64,000 nt of DNA, from positions 1 through 64,000 of the forward strand of contig NZ_JAVRIC010000001.1 in NCBI RefSeq assembly GCF_031846245.1, written 5' to 3'. The position numbers were made by a program, and so were the translations under genes. Shown here in pieces: positions 48,264 through 57,467 of the stretch (position 1 is its first letter; each line of letters starts with the position of its first letter). The stretch comes from Banduia mediterranea. GTDB taxonomy: Bacteria > Pseudomonadota > Gammaproteobacteria > Nevskiales > Nevskiaceae. The notes below the pieces were generated by a model. The model searched no databases. It had not been told where the DNA came from and saw only the letters and a program-made list of their open reading frames with translations.

Positions 48264-48830
48264 ATGGGCAAAAGACTATCCAAGATCGTGACGCGCACCG
48301 GTGATGCCGGTGAAACCGGCCTGGCGACGGGCGCGAGACTGGCCAAGACCGATCCGCGTATTGCGGCGATCGGCGAGGTCGATGAACTCAACAGCCATCT
48401 CGGCGTGCTCATCGAAATGGGTTTGCCCTCGCCCTTGCCAGAAATTCTGCGCGAAGTGCAGAACGATCTGTTCGACGTGGGTGGCGAGTTGTCGATGCCG
48501 GGACTGGCGCCGGACCAGGCCCTGATCCGCGATGTCGCGCTGGAACGACTGGAAGCGGATTTCGAGCGCATCAACGATACGCTGCCTCCGCTCACGGAAT
48601 TCGTGCTGCCGGGCGGCACCCCGGCCGCCGCGCAGGCGCATGTGGTGCGTGCCGTGTGCCGGCGCGTGGAACGCGCACTGTGGTCCGTGCCGGACCCGGC
48701 GATGAATCCGTTGCTGCCGCGCTATCTGAATCGTCTGTCCGATCTGATGTTCGCGGTGGCGCGCCAGCTGGCGCGGATCGACGGCGGCAGTGAAGTCATG
48801 TGGCGGCATTCACGGAAAAAGAAGAACTGA
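48264..48830 (+). CDS. Cob(I)alamin adenosyltransferase, PduO/MMAB type
   Basis: A 188-residue trimeric adenosyltransferase that makes coenzyme B12. Motifs: ivTRTGDAGETGLATG at the N-terminus (ATP site), GEVDELNSHLG, LFDVGGELS, FVLPGGTPAAAQAHVVRAVCRR and LNRLSDLMFAVAR. The ATG at 48264 is taken; an in-frame GTG six codons upstream is less likely. It is next to a cobalamin-binding protein gene, converging on it with 10 nt between, so both belong to B12 use. Confidence 0.93.
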   Translation: MGKRLSKIVTRTGDAGETGLATGARLAKTDPRIAAIGEVDELNSHLGVLIEMGLPSPLPEILREVQNDLFDVGGELSMPGLAPDQALIRDVALERLEADFERINDTLPPLTEFVLPGGTPAAAQAHVVRAVCRRVERALWSVPDPAMNPLLPRYLNRLSDLMFAVARQLARIDGGSEVMWRHSRKKKN

Positions 48831-48840
48831 GCGGCCGGCT

Positions 48841-49680
48841 TCAGTCCTTCGGCAGCTGCTCACGCATGCCGACGCAGAGCTGCTCGATGCCGTCGAGGAT
48901 GCGCGGCGACTGACGCGCCAGCAGGCTGGCGTCGACGCGCACGAAGGCCTGGGCGTCCACGGCCGGAATCGCATCGAACCGCGCCCAGTAGTCGCGCACG
49001 CTTGCGGCATCCTCGTGCTGGCCGTAGACGATCAGCTGGGGACTTTGCGCGATGATCGACTCCATGCCCACCGGCGCGGCGATGGCTGGCAGATCGGCGA
49101 AGACGTTGAGGCCGCCGCAGAGTTCGATGGCCTCGCTGATCGGCGAGGCCGCATTGACCGTGAACACCGGCTGCATCTGGATTTGGTAGAGCACGCGCCA
49201 GGGATCCGCGTTCACCGGTCGCCGAAAGCGTTCTCTGACGGCTTGAAGACGTCGTCGGTAGTCCTGTTCCAGTTCACAGGCGCGATCCTCGGCGCCGATC
49301 CAGCCGCCGATATCCAGAATCGCTTCCCCGATATCGTCCAGCCCTCCGCTGTCGATCCAGACCACCTGCAAGCCGAGCGACTGCAGACGCCGCACGGTGT
49401 CATCGCGGGTGCCGCCGCGCCAGGCCAGCACCAGATCGGGTTTGGCCGCCAGCAGTTGTTCGAGGTTCAGATTCGCAGCATCGCCGATGACCGGCTTGGC
49501 CGCTGCCTCCGCCGGGTAGTCGGTCCAGGCGATCACCCCGACCAGCGCATCGCAGCGGCCGAGCGCGCAGACCAGTTCGGCCAGGTGCGGTGCCAGCGTG
49601 ACGATGCGCTGTTGGGCCTGGAGCGGTGGCGAGAGCAGCATTGCGGAGAAGACAAAACCGAGTTTCGCGCAAAGACGCAA
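48841..49680 (-). CDS. btuF: Periplasmic cobalamin-binding protein (BtuF-like)
   Basis: A helical-backbone binding protein of BtuF type: RIVTLAPHLAELVCALG, VGVIAWTDYPAEA, KPDLVLAWRGG, then a long helix and a second domain with VFTVNAASPISEAIELCGG. It would deliver vitamin B12 to a BtuCD importer, which is not in the window. The start is uncertain. A TTG at 49680 yields a plausible signal peptide (KLGFVFSAMLLSPPLQA, cleavage at QAQ); the only ATG (49641) would leave too short a leader. The TTG falls within a dispersed intergenic repeat. The frame stays open far upstream, over ampE, without meaning. Confidence 0.85.
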   Translation of the reverse strand: MRLCAKLGFVFSAMLLSPPLQAQQRIVTLAPHLAELVCALGRCDALVGVIAWTDYPAEAAAKPVIGDAANLNLEQLLAAKPDLVLAWRGGTRDDTVRRLQSLGLQVVWIDSGGLDDIGEAILDIGGWIGAEDRACELEQDYRRRLQAVRERFRRPVNADPWRVLYQIQMQPVFTVNAASPISEAIELCGGLNVFADLPAIAAPVGMESIIAQSPQLIVYGQHEDAASVRDYWARFDAIPAVDAQAFVRVDASLLARQSPRILDGIEQLCVGMREQLPKD

Positions 49681-49709
49681 AGACTCAGCGACAAAAGCCG
49701 GAGATCCTC

Positions 49710-50570
49710 TCAAACGATGAATCCGCCGGCGGTGAAGGCCGCGAACGCCGCGAGCAGAATCAGCAGCGCGCGATTCTGCAGCGCCAGGACTTCGCGCAGC
49801 ACCTCGTCCAGGGTCGAGGGCAGCGCCGGGCCGTCTCCGTCCTCCGGTTCGCTGCTGAGCGCAGCCACGGCCACGCCGGCCAGCACGTCCCAGGTGCGTT
49901 CGCGCCAGTCCGTAGCCCGTTCGCCGACGCGCCGCCAGGCCGCGAGTGCGTCGTCGAGACTGCCGGACAATCCGAACAGCAGCGCCACCACGCGTGCTGT
50001 CCACCACGCGGCCGCCGCATGCAGCCGCATCGCGGCCAGCTCCGCCGCGCCGCCCGGCTGGATTTCGTGCCAGATGCGCGGCAGCCGGCTGGCGGCGCGA
50101 TACAGCACGGCGCCGGCCGGGCCCAGCAGAAAGAACCACAGCAACACGCCAAACAGGCGTTCGTGCGACTGAACGAACAGGGCGCCGAGCAGGGAACGGC
50201 GCTGCCCGTAGTCTTCCACGCTGTGCAGCAGGGTCTGAGCCAGCGCATCCGAGCGTCGCTGATCGCCAGCCTCGCGCGCGGCCATCAGCGCACGTACATC
50301 GTCGCTGAGGTCGCGTGGTCCCAGGCACAGCACCAGAATCACGACGCTCAAAAGTGTCTGCAGCAAGGGTCCGTGAATCAGCAGGTCGACATAGCCGGTC
50401 AGCAGCACTGGTATCGCCAGCAGCAGCGGCGGCAACCAGGCCGACTGCAACCAGGCTGCGTCGCCGGCCCGCGAGATCAGCAGGCCGGGCAGGGTCGGCC
50501 GGCCCAGCGGCAGGGTCTGCGACAGCAGTCGTTCGAGCGCCAGTGCCAGCAATATGCCGAGCAGGGTCAT
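49710..50570 (-). CDS. ampE: AmpE-like inner-membrane protein
   Basis: A 286-residue polytopic membrane protein. N-terminal helix TLLGILLALALERLLSQ, a helix near LLLAIPVLLTGYVDLL, a pair in the middle (GVLLWFFLLGPAGAVLYRAASR), and a C-terminal helix (ALLILLAAFAAFTAGGFIV). The CbiB/AmpE family pattern WxD-AL-D-R and position directly behind ampD (ATGA overlap) identify AmpE, a proposed sensory membrane protein of beta-lactamase induction. No ampC is visible here. Confidence 0.85.
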   Translation of the reverse strand: MTLLGILLALALERLLSQTLPLGRPTLPGLLISRAGDAAWLQSAWLPPLLLAIPVLLTGYVDLLIHGPLLQTLLSVVILVLCLGPRDLSDDVRALMAAREAGDQRRSDALAQTLLHSVEDYGQRRSLLGALFVQSHERLFGVLLWFFLLGPAGAVLYRAASRLPRIWHEIQPGGAAELAAMRLHAAAAWWTARVVALLFGLSGSLDDALAAWRRVGERATDWRERTWDVLAGVAVAALSSEPEDGDGPALPSTLDEVLREVLALQNRALLILLAAFAAFTAGGFIV

Positions 50571-51190
50571 CGTGCATGCTCCAACAGCGTGAGGAATCGC
50601 GGCCAGTCGAAATGCGGGCCGGGATCGGTCTTGCGGGCCGGCGCGATATCGGCGTGACCGATCACGCGCGACAGTTCGATCGCCGGGTAAGCGCGCATCA
50701 GTGCCGCACCGGCTTCGACCAGCCGGCGATACTGTATCTCCTCGAAGGGCTGCGTATCGCTGCCTTCGAGCTCAACGCCGATCGAAAAATCATTGACCCG
50801 GGTGCGGCCGTCGAACCAGGACTCGCCGGCATGCCAGGCGCGCTGGTCGAAGGGAACGTATTGGGTGATGCGTCCATCGCGGCGGATGCACAGATGCGCC
50901 GAGACGCGCACATCGCGCAGGCCTTTGAAGTCGGGATGCGCATCGCAATCCAGCTGACCCAGAAACAGGTCGTCGATGTAACTGCCGCCGAAGGTCTCGG
51001 GTGGCAGGGCGATTGCGTGAATCACGATGGTGTCGATCTCCATCGTCACCGGGCGCGCGTCGCAGTGCGGTGACGACAGAAACGTCACGTCTTGCAGACG
51101 CTGCGTCTGGGCGTCGACCTCAAGCCGCGGCAGACGCATCTGTGGCGGCGGGCCGGAACTTCGGGAAGCTGATGGGGTCTGCTCGGACAT
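50567..51190 (-). CDS. ampD: 1,6-anhydro-N-acetylmuramyl-L-alanine amidase
   Basis: A 207-residue cytoplasmic AmpD that recycles murein by cleaving anhydromuropeptides. The zinc and substrate sites are seen in IDTIVIHAIALPP, SAHLCIRRDGRI, WHAGES and GHADIAPARKTDPGP-type end. There is no signal peptide, as for AmpD and unlike AmiD. The ATG at 51190 is chosen. It is divergent from the M16 peptidase gene and coupled to ampE. Confidence 0.94.
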   Translation of the reverse strand: MSEQTPSASRSSGPPPQMRLPRLEVDAQTQRLQDVTFLSSPHCDARPVTMEIDTIVIHAIALPPETFGGSYIDDLFLGQLDCDAHPDFKGLRDVRVSAHLCIRRDGRITQYVPFDQRAWHAGESWFDGRTRVNDFSIGVELEGSDTQPFEEIQYRRLVEAGAALMRAYPAIELSRVIGHADIAPARKTDPGPHFDWPRFLTLLEHAR

Positions 51191-51244
51191 GGTGGCACGA
51201 TAAGCCGTAGACTCGTTCGAATCCAATATCGGGACCAGTACCGA

Positions 51245-54043
51245 ATGCTTTCAAGCAAGAACATGCTCGTGGCCGCAAGCGCGGCCGCCCTACTTTGCGG
51301 CTGCGCGACGGCCACCGTATCCACGGACGCGCCCAAGGCGGCAACGCAGGCGGGCGAACTTGCCCTGCCGAGCGTCAGCATCGATTTCGAGAAGTTCGTG
51401 CTGCCGAATGGCCTGACCCTGATTGTGCATGAGGACCACAAGGCCCCCATCGTGGCCGTGTCCGTCTGGTACCACGTCGGTTCCAAGGACGAGAAGCCGG
51501 GCAAGACCGGATTCGCCCACCTGTTCGAACACCTGATGTTCAATGGTTCGGAAAACTATCCCGGCGAGTTCTTCGCGCCGTTCGAACAGGTGGGCGCCAC
51601 CAGCATGAACGGCACCACCTGGCTGGACCGCACCAACTATTTCGAGAACGTGCCGAGTACCGCCGTCGACCTCGCGCTGTGGATGGAGTCGGACCGCATG
51701 GGCCATCTGCTCGGCGCGATCGATCAGGCCACGCTCGACGAACAGCGCGGCGTGGTGCAGAACGAGAAGCGCCAGGGCGAGAACCAGCCCTACGGCATGG
51801 TCTGGGAACGCTTGCAGCGCGCCAGCTTTCCGGAGGGCCATCCCTACCGCTGGGAAACCATCGGTTCGATGGAAGACCTCAATAGGGCTTCGCTGGAGGA
51901 CGTGAAGAACTGGTTCGGCGAATACTACGGCGCGGCCAACACCACCCTCGTGCTGGCCGGCGACATCACACCGGAACAGGCCAGGGCCAAGGTGATGCGC
52001 TACTTCGGCGACATACCGGCCGGACCGCCCGTCGCACGCCGCGAACAATGGGTCGCAGCACGCACCGAGTCCACCCGCGACCGTATGCAGGATCGCGTGG
52101 CGCAGACGCGCATCTACAAGTCCTGGAATGTGCCGCCGTTCGCCAGTGAGGACGCCGACCTTCTGGATCTGGCGGCCAAGGTGCTGGGCGGCGGGCGCAC
52201 TTCGCGTCTCTACCAGCGTCTGGTCGTCGATGAGTCCCTGGTCGATAACGTCAGCGTCAGTGCCGAGCCGTTCGAACTGGCCAGCCTGTTTCTGGTCACC
52301 GCCGACGTGAAAAGCGATGCCGATCCGAAGCGTGTGGAGGCGATCATCGACGAGGAGATGCAGACCTTCTTCGAGCAAGGCCCCAGTGTCGAGGAACTCA
52401 ATCGCGCCAAGACCTCGATCTTCGCCGGTCTCGTGCGCGGTGCCGAGGAGATTGGTGGCTTCGGCGGCAAGGCCGATCTGCTGGCGAGCTGCCAGACCTA
52501 CACCGGCGATCCCGCCTGCTTCGAAACCTCGCTGGACACGACCCGCAAGGCTTCACCCGAGGCGGTACGCAAGGCGGCCCGGACCTGGCTGGCGCAGGGT
52601 GACTACACGCTCACCGTGTCGCCGTATCCGAGTTTCGAAACCGTTGCCAGCGAGCTGGATCGCAGTGCCGGGCCGCCACAGGTCGACAACTTCCCCAGCC
52701 TCGGTTTCCCGGCGCTGCAACGCGCCGAACTGTCGAACGGCATGCAGGTGGTTCTCGCCGAACGACATGATATGCCCTTGGTCGAAATGCGCCTGCAGTT
52801 CGACGCCGGCTACGCCGCCGACGCTTCGGGCTTTGGACTCGGCACCGCGAGCTTCACGATGGCGATGCTCGACGAGGGTAGCGAGGGCCTGCAGGCACGC
52901 GAGATCGCTGAGCGCTTCGAGGATCTCGGTGCACAGTTCTCGGCGGACAGCGGCCTGGATACCTCCGAAGCCGACCTGTCGGCGCTGCGGGCGCGCTTGC
53001 CGGAAACCTTGGCGCTGTTCGCCGAGGTGGTGCGCAACCCGGCATTCCGCGAAGATGATCTGGAACGCTTGCGCGGCCAGTGGTTGGCCAGCATCGCGCA
53101 GGAGAAGTCGGAGCCGATGGGCTTGGCGCTGCGCAATCTGCCGCCCTTGCTCTACGGTGAAGGCCACCCATATGCGATGCCGTTCTCCGGCAGCGGCACC
53201 GAGGAGTCGATTACCGCGCTCAGCGCGGACGATTTGCGCCGCTTCCACCAGACCTGGATACGACCCGACGAGGCCACGCTGATCGTGGCCGGCGACGTGA
53301 GTATGGCCGAGCTCAAGCCGCTGCTGGAGAAATCACTGGGAGACTGGACCGCGCCGGCGCAGGCCGCGCCGCTCAAGTCGATACCGGACGTGGCTGCGCA
53401 GGCGAAGCCGCGGGTCTTCCTGATGGATCGACCGGGTGCTCAGCAGACCGTGATTCTGGCCGGCCAGCTGGCGCCCTCGTCCAAGGCCGAAAACAGCCTG
53501 CAGATCCAGACGATGAACTCGATCCTGGGCGGCGTCTTCACCGCGCGCATCAACATGAACCTGCGCGAGGACAAGCACTGGGCCTACGGCGCCTACAGCT
53601 TCATGCCGGGGGCTCTGGGTCAGCGGCCCTACCTGTTCTACGCCCCGGTGCAGACCGACAAGACCGCGCCGGCGATCAAGGAACTGCTCGGCGAGATTCG
53701 CGATTATATCGGCAGCAAGCCGGCCACCGAAGCGGAACTCGACAAGATCAAGGCCAAGGATGTGCGCAGCCTGCCCGGCAAGTTCGAAACCCTGAGTGCG
53801 GTCGCGGGCGCGGTGCAGAGCATCGTCACCTACGATCGGCCAGACGATTACATCGACACGATCAAGCAGCGCACTGAAGCGCAGACCCTGTCGCAGATTC
53901 GTGCTGCGGCTCAGCAGATCATCACGCCGGACCAGCTCACCTGGCTGATCGTCGGCGACCTGTCCACGATCGAAAAACCCGTGCGGGCGCTCAAGCTCGG
54001 CGATGTGATCCTGCTGGATGCCGAAGGGCTGCCGCAGCCCTAG
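51245..54043 (+). CDS. M16-family zinc metallopeptidase, double-domain lipoprotein
   Basis: A 932-residue peptidase with two M16 repeats. The zinc motif HLFEH is in GFAHLFEHLMFNG (about residues 93-97), with a downstream Glu in the first repeat; the second repeat, from about 490, lacks the HxxEH motif and is the usual inactive half. The N-terminus is a lipoprotein leader ending LLCGCAT (a lipobox with Cys), so it is likely tethered to the envelope. Relatives process envelope or imported peptides; substrates are unknown. It is read divergently from ampD, alone. Confidence 0.9.
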   Translation: MLSSKNMLVAASAAALLCGCATATVSTDAPKAATQAGELALPSVSIDFEKFVLPNGLTLIVHEDHKAPIVAVSVWYHVGSKDEKPGKTGFAHLFEHLMFNGSENYPGEFFAPFEQVGATSMNGTTWLDRTNYFENVPSTAVDLALWMESDRMGHLLGAIDQATLDEQRGVVQNEKRQGENQPYGMVWERLQRASFPEGHPYRWETIGSMEDLNRASLEDVKNWFGEYYGAANTTLVLAGDITPEQARAKVMRYFGDIPAGPPVARREQWVAARTESTRDRMQDRVAQTRIYKSWNVPPFASEDADLLDLAAKVLGGGRTSRLYQRLVVDESLVDNVSVSAEPFELASLFLVTADVKSDADPKRVEAIIDEEMQTFFEQGPSVEELNRAKTSIFAGLVRGAEEIGGFGGKADLLASCQTYTGDPACFETSLDTTRKASPEAVRKAARTWLAQGDYTLTVSPYPSFETVASELDRSAGPPQVDNFPSLGFPALQRAELSNGMQVVLAERHDMPLVEMRLQFDAGYAADASGFGLGTASFTMAMLDEGSEGLQAREIAERFEDLGAQFSADSGLDTSEADLSALRARLPETLALFAEVVRNPAFREDDLERLRGQWLASIAQEKSEPMGLALRNLPPLLYGEGHPYAMPFSGSGTEESITALSADDLRRFHQTWIRPDEATLIVAGDVSMAELKPLLEKSLGDWTAPAQAAPLKSIPDVAAQAKPRVFLMDRPGAQQTVILAGQLAPSSKAENSLQIQTMNSILGGVFTARINMNLREDKHWAYGAYSFMPGALGQRPYLFYAPVQTDKTAPAIKELLGEIRDYIGSKPATEAELDKIKAKDVRSLPGKFETLSAVAGAVQSIVTYDRPDDYIDTIKQRTEAQTLSQIRAAAQQIITPDQLTWLIVGDLSTIEKPVRALKLGDVILLDAEGLPQP

Positions 54044-54087
54044 GGTATCCGCGCGCGGCGCCCATCACCGGATTCCGGACAAGGCAA

Positions 54088-54116
54088 AGCGGCGTGGCCA
54101 CAATGGCCACGCCGCT
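54088..54116. terminator. Bidirectional hairpin terminator between convergent genes
   Basis: A perfect 13-bp stem, AGCGGCGTGGCCA with TGGCCACGCCGCT, loop CAA. It lies between the M16 gene and the convergent small gene. T-runs on either side are short, so termination may be partial. Confidence 0.7.
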
Positions 54117-54138
54117 CATGAACGCGCCGCGTTGCGAT

Positions 54139-54444
54139 TTATTCCAGCTGACCCAGCGGCCGCGTGAACGTATAGCTAAACGGTTCCACCACCAGCTTGT
54201 CGCCCGGCGCACTCGACCATTCGCCGTCGGCGGCGGCCTGAATACCGTTGAACGGAAGCTGCAATACCCAGAGTCCAGTACCGAGTACCGTTCCGACCAG
54301 TGAAATCGGTCGAACCACCACCAGGTCGAAGGCCATGGCGCCGGCCGACGGCGAGTGTTCGATTTGCTGATAGTCTTGCGCGGAGGCGACTGACACCGCC
54401 CCCAGCAAGGCCACTGCGGCACACATCTGCTTGAACTGTTTCAT
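54139..54444 (-). CDS. Small exported protein of unknown function
   Basis: A 101-residue protein. Signal peptide MKQFKQMCAAVALLGAVSVASA, then FDLVVVRPISLVGTVLGTGLW, a single hydrophobic helix, and a conserved-looking end VVEPFSYTFTRPLG. I recall similar VVRP...TVxGTxxxVxxLP proteins in many gammaproteobacteria, always uncharacterised. It is not a transporter. No operon partner. Confidence 0.75.
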   Translation of the reverse strand: MKQFKQMCAAVALLGAVSVASAQDYQQIEHSPSAGAMAFDLVVVRPISLVGTVLGTGLWVLQLPFNGIQAAADGEWSSAPGDKLVVEPFSYTFTRPLGQLE

Positions 54445-54543
54445 GTCCCTGATCCCCGCCTCGACACATCGAATACCCGGCGAGCGTAGGCACCGCCTCC
54501 GCTGGCTGTCAATTCAGGCGCGGCTGCCCAAGACGGTGTGCTG

Positions 54544-54849
54544 ATGCGCACCCTGTATCTGGCGGCCAATCCGGTCGATGCGCGCCTCGCCGCGGATTTT
54601 CTGGCCGGGCATGGCATCGCCGTACACATCTTCGACGAATTCGCCTGGGGCGGGCGCGGCGATCTGCCGGTAAATCAGTTTCCACGCCTGATGATCGAGG
54701 ATGAATCGCAGTATGAACGTGGCCGCGCGCTACTCAAGCAGTATGAGCGCGGCGTTCCTGGCGCACCGCCGTGGACCTGTCCGAACTGTGCCGAAGGCGT
54801 GGATCGCGGATTCGATCTGTGCTGGAACTGCGGTGGCGAGCGGCCATGA
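54544..54849 (+). CDS. DUF2007-family protein with zinc ribbon
   Basis: A 101-residue protein: a DUF2007 domain (LYLAANPVDARLAADFLAGH, then IFDEFAWGGRGDLP, RLMIEDESQYERGRALL) and a C-terminal Cys pair zinc ribbon (CPNC and CWNC). Possibly a signal-transducing or metal-binding module. An in-frame GTG two codons upstream is possible. Its stop overlaps the trmL start (ATGA). Confidence 0.85.
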   Translation: MRTLYLAANPVDARLAADFLAGHGIAVHIFDEFAWGGRGDLPVNQFPRLMIEDESQYERGRALLKQYERGVPGAPPWTCPNCAEGVDRGFDLCWNCGGERP

Positions 54850-55304
54850 CCGAGGTTGCGCTTTACCAGCCGGAGATTCCGCCGAATACCGGCAACGTGA
54901 TCCGCTTGTGTGCGAACACCGGGGTCGGGCTGCACCTGATCCATCCGCTTGGATTTCGTATGGAGGACCGCGAGTTGCGGCGCGCCGGCCTCGACTATCA
55001 CGAATATGCACGGGTCGCCGAACATCAGGATTTCAAGGCCCTGAAAGCGGCACGGCCGCGGGCGCGGATACTGGCCTTCACCACCAAGGCACAGCAGCGG
55101 TTCGACCACTTTGAGTACGCGCCCGATGATCTGCTGTTGTTCGGGCCGGAGTCACGCGGCCTCCCGCCGGAGGTGCTGGATGCGGCGGATGCCTGCCTGC
55201 GCATACCCATGCGGACCGGTTCGCGCAGCCTCAACTTGTCGAACGCCGTGGCCGTGGCGGTGTTCCAGGCCCTGCTCCAGCTCGGCGCCGATTCGCTCGA
55301 CTGA
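54846..55304 (+). CDS. trmL: tRNA (cytidine(34)-2'-O)-methyltransferase
   Basis: A 152-residue SPOUT methyltransferase modifying the wobble base of tRNA-Leu. Motifs: YQPEIPPNTGNVIRLCANTG (SPOUT motif 1), LLLFGPESRGLPPEV and IPMRTGSRSLNLSNAVAVA, the knot region. Start at 54846, coupled to the DUF2007 gene. Confidence 0.95.
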   Translation: MTEVALYQPEIPPNTGNVIRLCANTGVGLHLIHPLGFRMEDRELRRAGLDYHEYARVAEHQDFKALKAARPRARILAFTTKAQQRFDHFEYAPDDLLLFGPESRGLPPEVLDAADACLRIPMRTGSRSLNLSNAVAVAVFQALLQLGADSLD

Positions 55305-55519
55305 CTACCGGACCAAACTTTCGGCGACCGCGAACATCAGCGAGGCGACCTTCACCGAGGTGGCCGCGATTCCCGGCTTGCCGATCCACGCCAGCCAGCG
55401 CGGAGCCGGCGCCGGGCCGCGCCAGTCGGCGTCACGGCCTGACGGGCCTGAATCAAGACCCCCAGATCCGGGATGGTTCCCGCGAATCGTTTCCGAACCT
55501 TGTCGCCCGGCTTGCCGCC

Positions 55520-56245
55520 TCAGGCGTTCAGCACCGCCGCGCGTCGCGATCGCGTCGCCATGGCCGCGCGCCGATACTGGATCAGCGCGATCCCGAAAAT
55601 GATCGGCAAGCTCATTTCAAAGCCTTCTTCGTAGGCACCGATGAAGCGGCCCAGCAGGCCAGTGATTTCCAAGCCAAACCAGTCGTTCGCCCAGGAAATC
55701 ATTCGATCCAGTATCTTCGAAGCGAACACCGTGACCGTACCCAGCACCAGCGTTTGCATCCACTGATGCTGCAGGGCATTGCCGCTGCGCAGAAAACGGA
55801 TGCCGAGGTACAGCCCGTGGAAAATCAGGGCGAAGGCGAACAGCGCGACCATGCCGGCAGGCACTTTTTCCGCCAGCGGTGCCGGCGAATCGAAATAGTA
55901 ATTGCTCTTGAAAACGCTGTCGGCGGTGAAGGCCTTGTGCCAGTCCGCTTCGCGCGCGGCGGCGAACAGAGCCAGCAGGCCGCAGACCACCAGCGGCTTC
56001 CTGATCTCGTGTGCGAAGTCGAAACACCACGCCGCCAGCATCAGCCACAAGGGAATGCTGAGCATTTCGAACGGACCACGCTCGGAGAACACGGTCTGTT
56101 TCTGTTCGGGACTGAGTATCAGCACCAGTGCCGTCAGGCCCAGTGCATACACCAGCAGGGCGATACTCAATATCCGCAGATTGATTACGTCGAAGCCGCG
56201 AGCTTCCACGTATTCCGATCGCGATTCGTAGGTCGAAATCGACAC
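55520..56245 (-). CDS. Integral membrane protein of unknown function
   Basis: A 241-residue membrane protein with about six transmembrane helices (for example LRILSIALLVYALGLTALV and VALFAFALIFHGLYLGI). An acidic and aromatic segment SNYYFDSPAPLAEKVP links helices, and the tail is basic. I recognise no family. The start is a GTG at 56245, supported by GGAGGTGA eight bases upstream. It is monocistronic, with 215 nt of sequence without a gene behind it. Confidence 0.7.
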   Translation of the reverse strand: MSISTYESRSEYVEARGFDVINLRILSIALLVYALGLTALVLILSPEQKQTVFSERGPFEMLSIPLWLMLAAWCFDFAHEIRKPLVVCGLLALFAAAREADWHKAFTADSVFKSNYYFDSPAPLAEKVPAGMVALFAFALIFHGLYLGIRFLRSGNALQHQWMQTLVLGTVTVFASKILDRMISWANDWFGLEITGLLGRFIGAYEEGFEMSLPIIFGIALIQYRRAAMATRSRRAAVLNA

Positions 56246-56437
56246 CGATGGTCACCTCCGGGAATTCATGCCCGACTGTCGTTTCTCGTGCGTCGGTGTC
56301 GCAATGACGCCGCCTGACTGAAACAAAACAATCATTATACGGACAGCGCTGTCCCGAAGATGAAGCGGCATGCAACCGGGCCGCGCGCCGCCGGCGCACC
56401 CTCCAGCACCAGCCCCGGAAAATGCCCCGGAAAAGTC

Positions 56438-57454
56438 TTATTCGCTTTCGTGACGCGCAGGACGCGTTGCCAGCGTGCGCAGCGCATCCAGCGGCGTGGT
56501 GCGTCCGGCCAGGACTTCCACAACCTGATGCGTGATCGGCATGTCCACGTTGTAGCGTTGTGCCAGACGCAGCACCTCGGGCGCCACGCGCACGCCTTCG
56601 ACCACCTGACGGATTTCGGCCTGCGCCTCGTCCAGGGTCTTGCCCTTGGCCAGCAGCAGACCGGTGCGTCGGTTGCGTGATTGATCGTCGGTGCAGGTCA
56701 GCACCAGGTCGCCGAGGCCGGCCAGGCCCATGAAGGTGTCGCGCTCGCCGCCGAGCGCCTCGCCCAGGCGCATGATCTCCGCCAGGCCGCGCGTGATGAG
56801 GGCGGCCCGGGTATTCGCGCCCAGGCCCAGGCCGTCGGCGATGCCGACGCCGATCGCCAGCACGTTCTTGACGGCGCCGCCGATTTCCACGCCGACGACA
56901 TCCGGCACGTAGTAGGCGCGGAAGCCGCCGAAGTGCAGGGCGTTGACCACCGCTTCGCCGAAGTCGACGTCAGTGGACGCCACGGTCACGGCGGTGGGAA
57001 GGCCCTGGCCGACTTCCTTGGCAAAGGTCGGTCCGGAAATCACGGCGAGTCGGCGGGTACGGCCGGCGCCCTCGCCGATCACTTCATGAACCAGGCGGCC
57101 GGTTTCGGGCTCCAGGCCCTTGCAGGCGCTGATGATGCCCTGAGACTCGCGCAGCAGCGGCTTGATTTCACGCGTCACATCGCCCAGCGCGTGACTGGGC
57201 ACCGCCAGCAATACGTGCTCGGCGCCCGCGACCGCCTTGGCCAGAGAGGGCTCGACTTTCAGTCCGACGGGAAATTTGCAGCCCGGCAGATAATCCTCGT
57301 TCTCGCGCGCCTCGCCCATCGCCAGCAGGGATTCGCCGTTGCGGCCCCACAGGACGATCCCGACGCCACGTCGGGCCAGATGGATCGCCAGCGAGGTGCC
57401 GTAGGAGCCGGCACCGATCACCGCGATGCGTTTGAACAGGGGGGCATCGCTCAT
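56438..57454 (-). CDS. gpsA: Glycerol-3-phosphate dehydrogenase (NAD(P)+)
   Basis: A 338-residue GpsA, supplying sn-glycerol-3-phosphate for phospholipids. N-terminal Rossmann motif AVIGAGSYGTSLA, the catalytic lysine region GPTFAKEVGQGLP and C-terminal GLAGLGDLVLTCTDDQSRNRR. The ATG at 57454 follows secB by 13 nt. It is the last gene of the rhodanese-grxC-secB-gpsA unit. Confidence 0.97.
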   Translation of the reverse strand: MSDAPLFKRIAVIGAGSYGTSLAIHLARRGVGIVLWGRNGESLLAMGEARENEDYLPGCKFPVGLKVEPSLAKAVAGAEHVLLAVPSHALGDVTREIKPLLRESQGIISACKGLEPETGRLVHEVIGEGAGRTRRLAVISGPTFAKEVGQGLPTAVTVASTDVDFGEAVVNALHFGGFRAYYVPDVVGVEIGGAVKNVLAIGVGIADGLGLGANTRAALITRGLAEIMRLGEALGGERDTFMGLAGLGDLVLTCTDDQSRNRRTGLLLAKGKTLDEAQAEIRQVVEGVRVAPEVLRLAQRYNVDMPITHQVVEVLAGRTTPLDALRTLATRPARHESE

Positions 57455-57467
57455 ACAGTCTTCCGTT

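Noticed and set aside
48841-50577. One 578-codon frame joining btuF to sequence over ampE
   Set aside because: Only the C-terminal half has BtuF motifs; the upstream part is in a shadow frame of ampE and has no start or family match.
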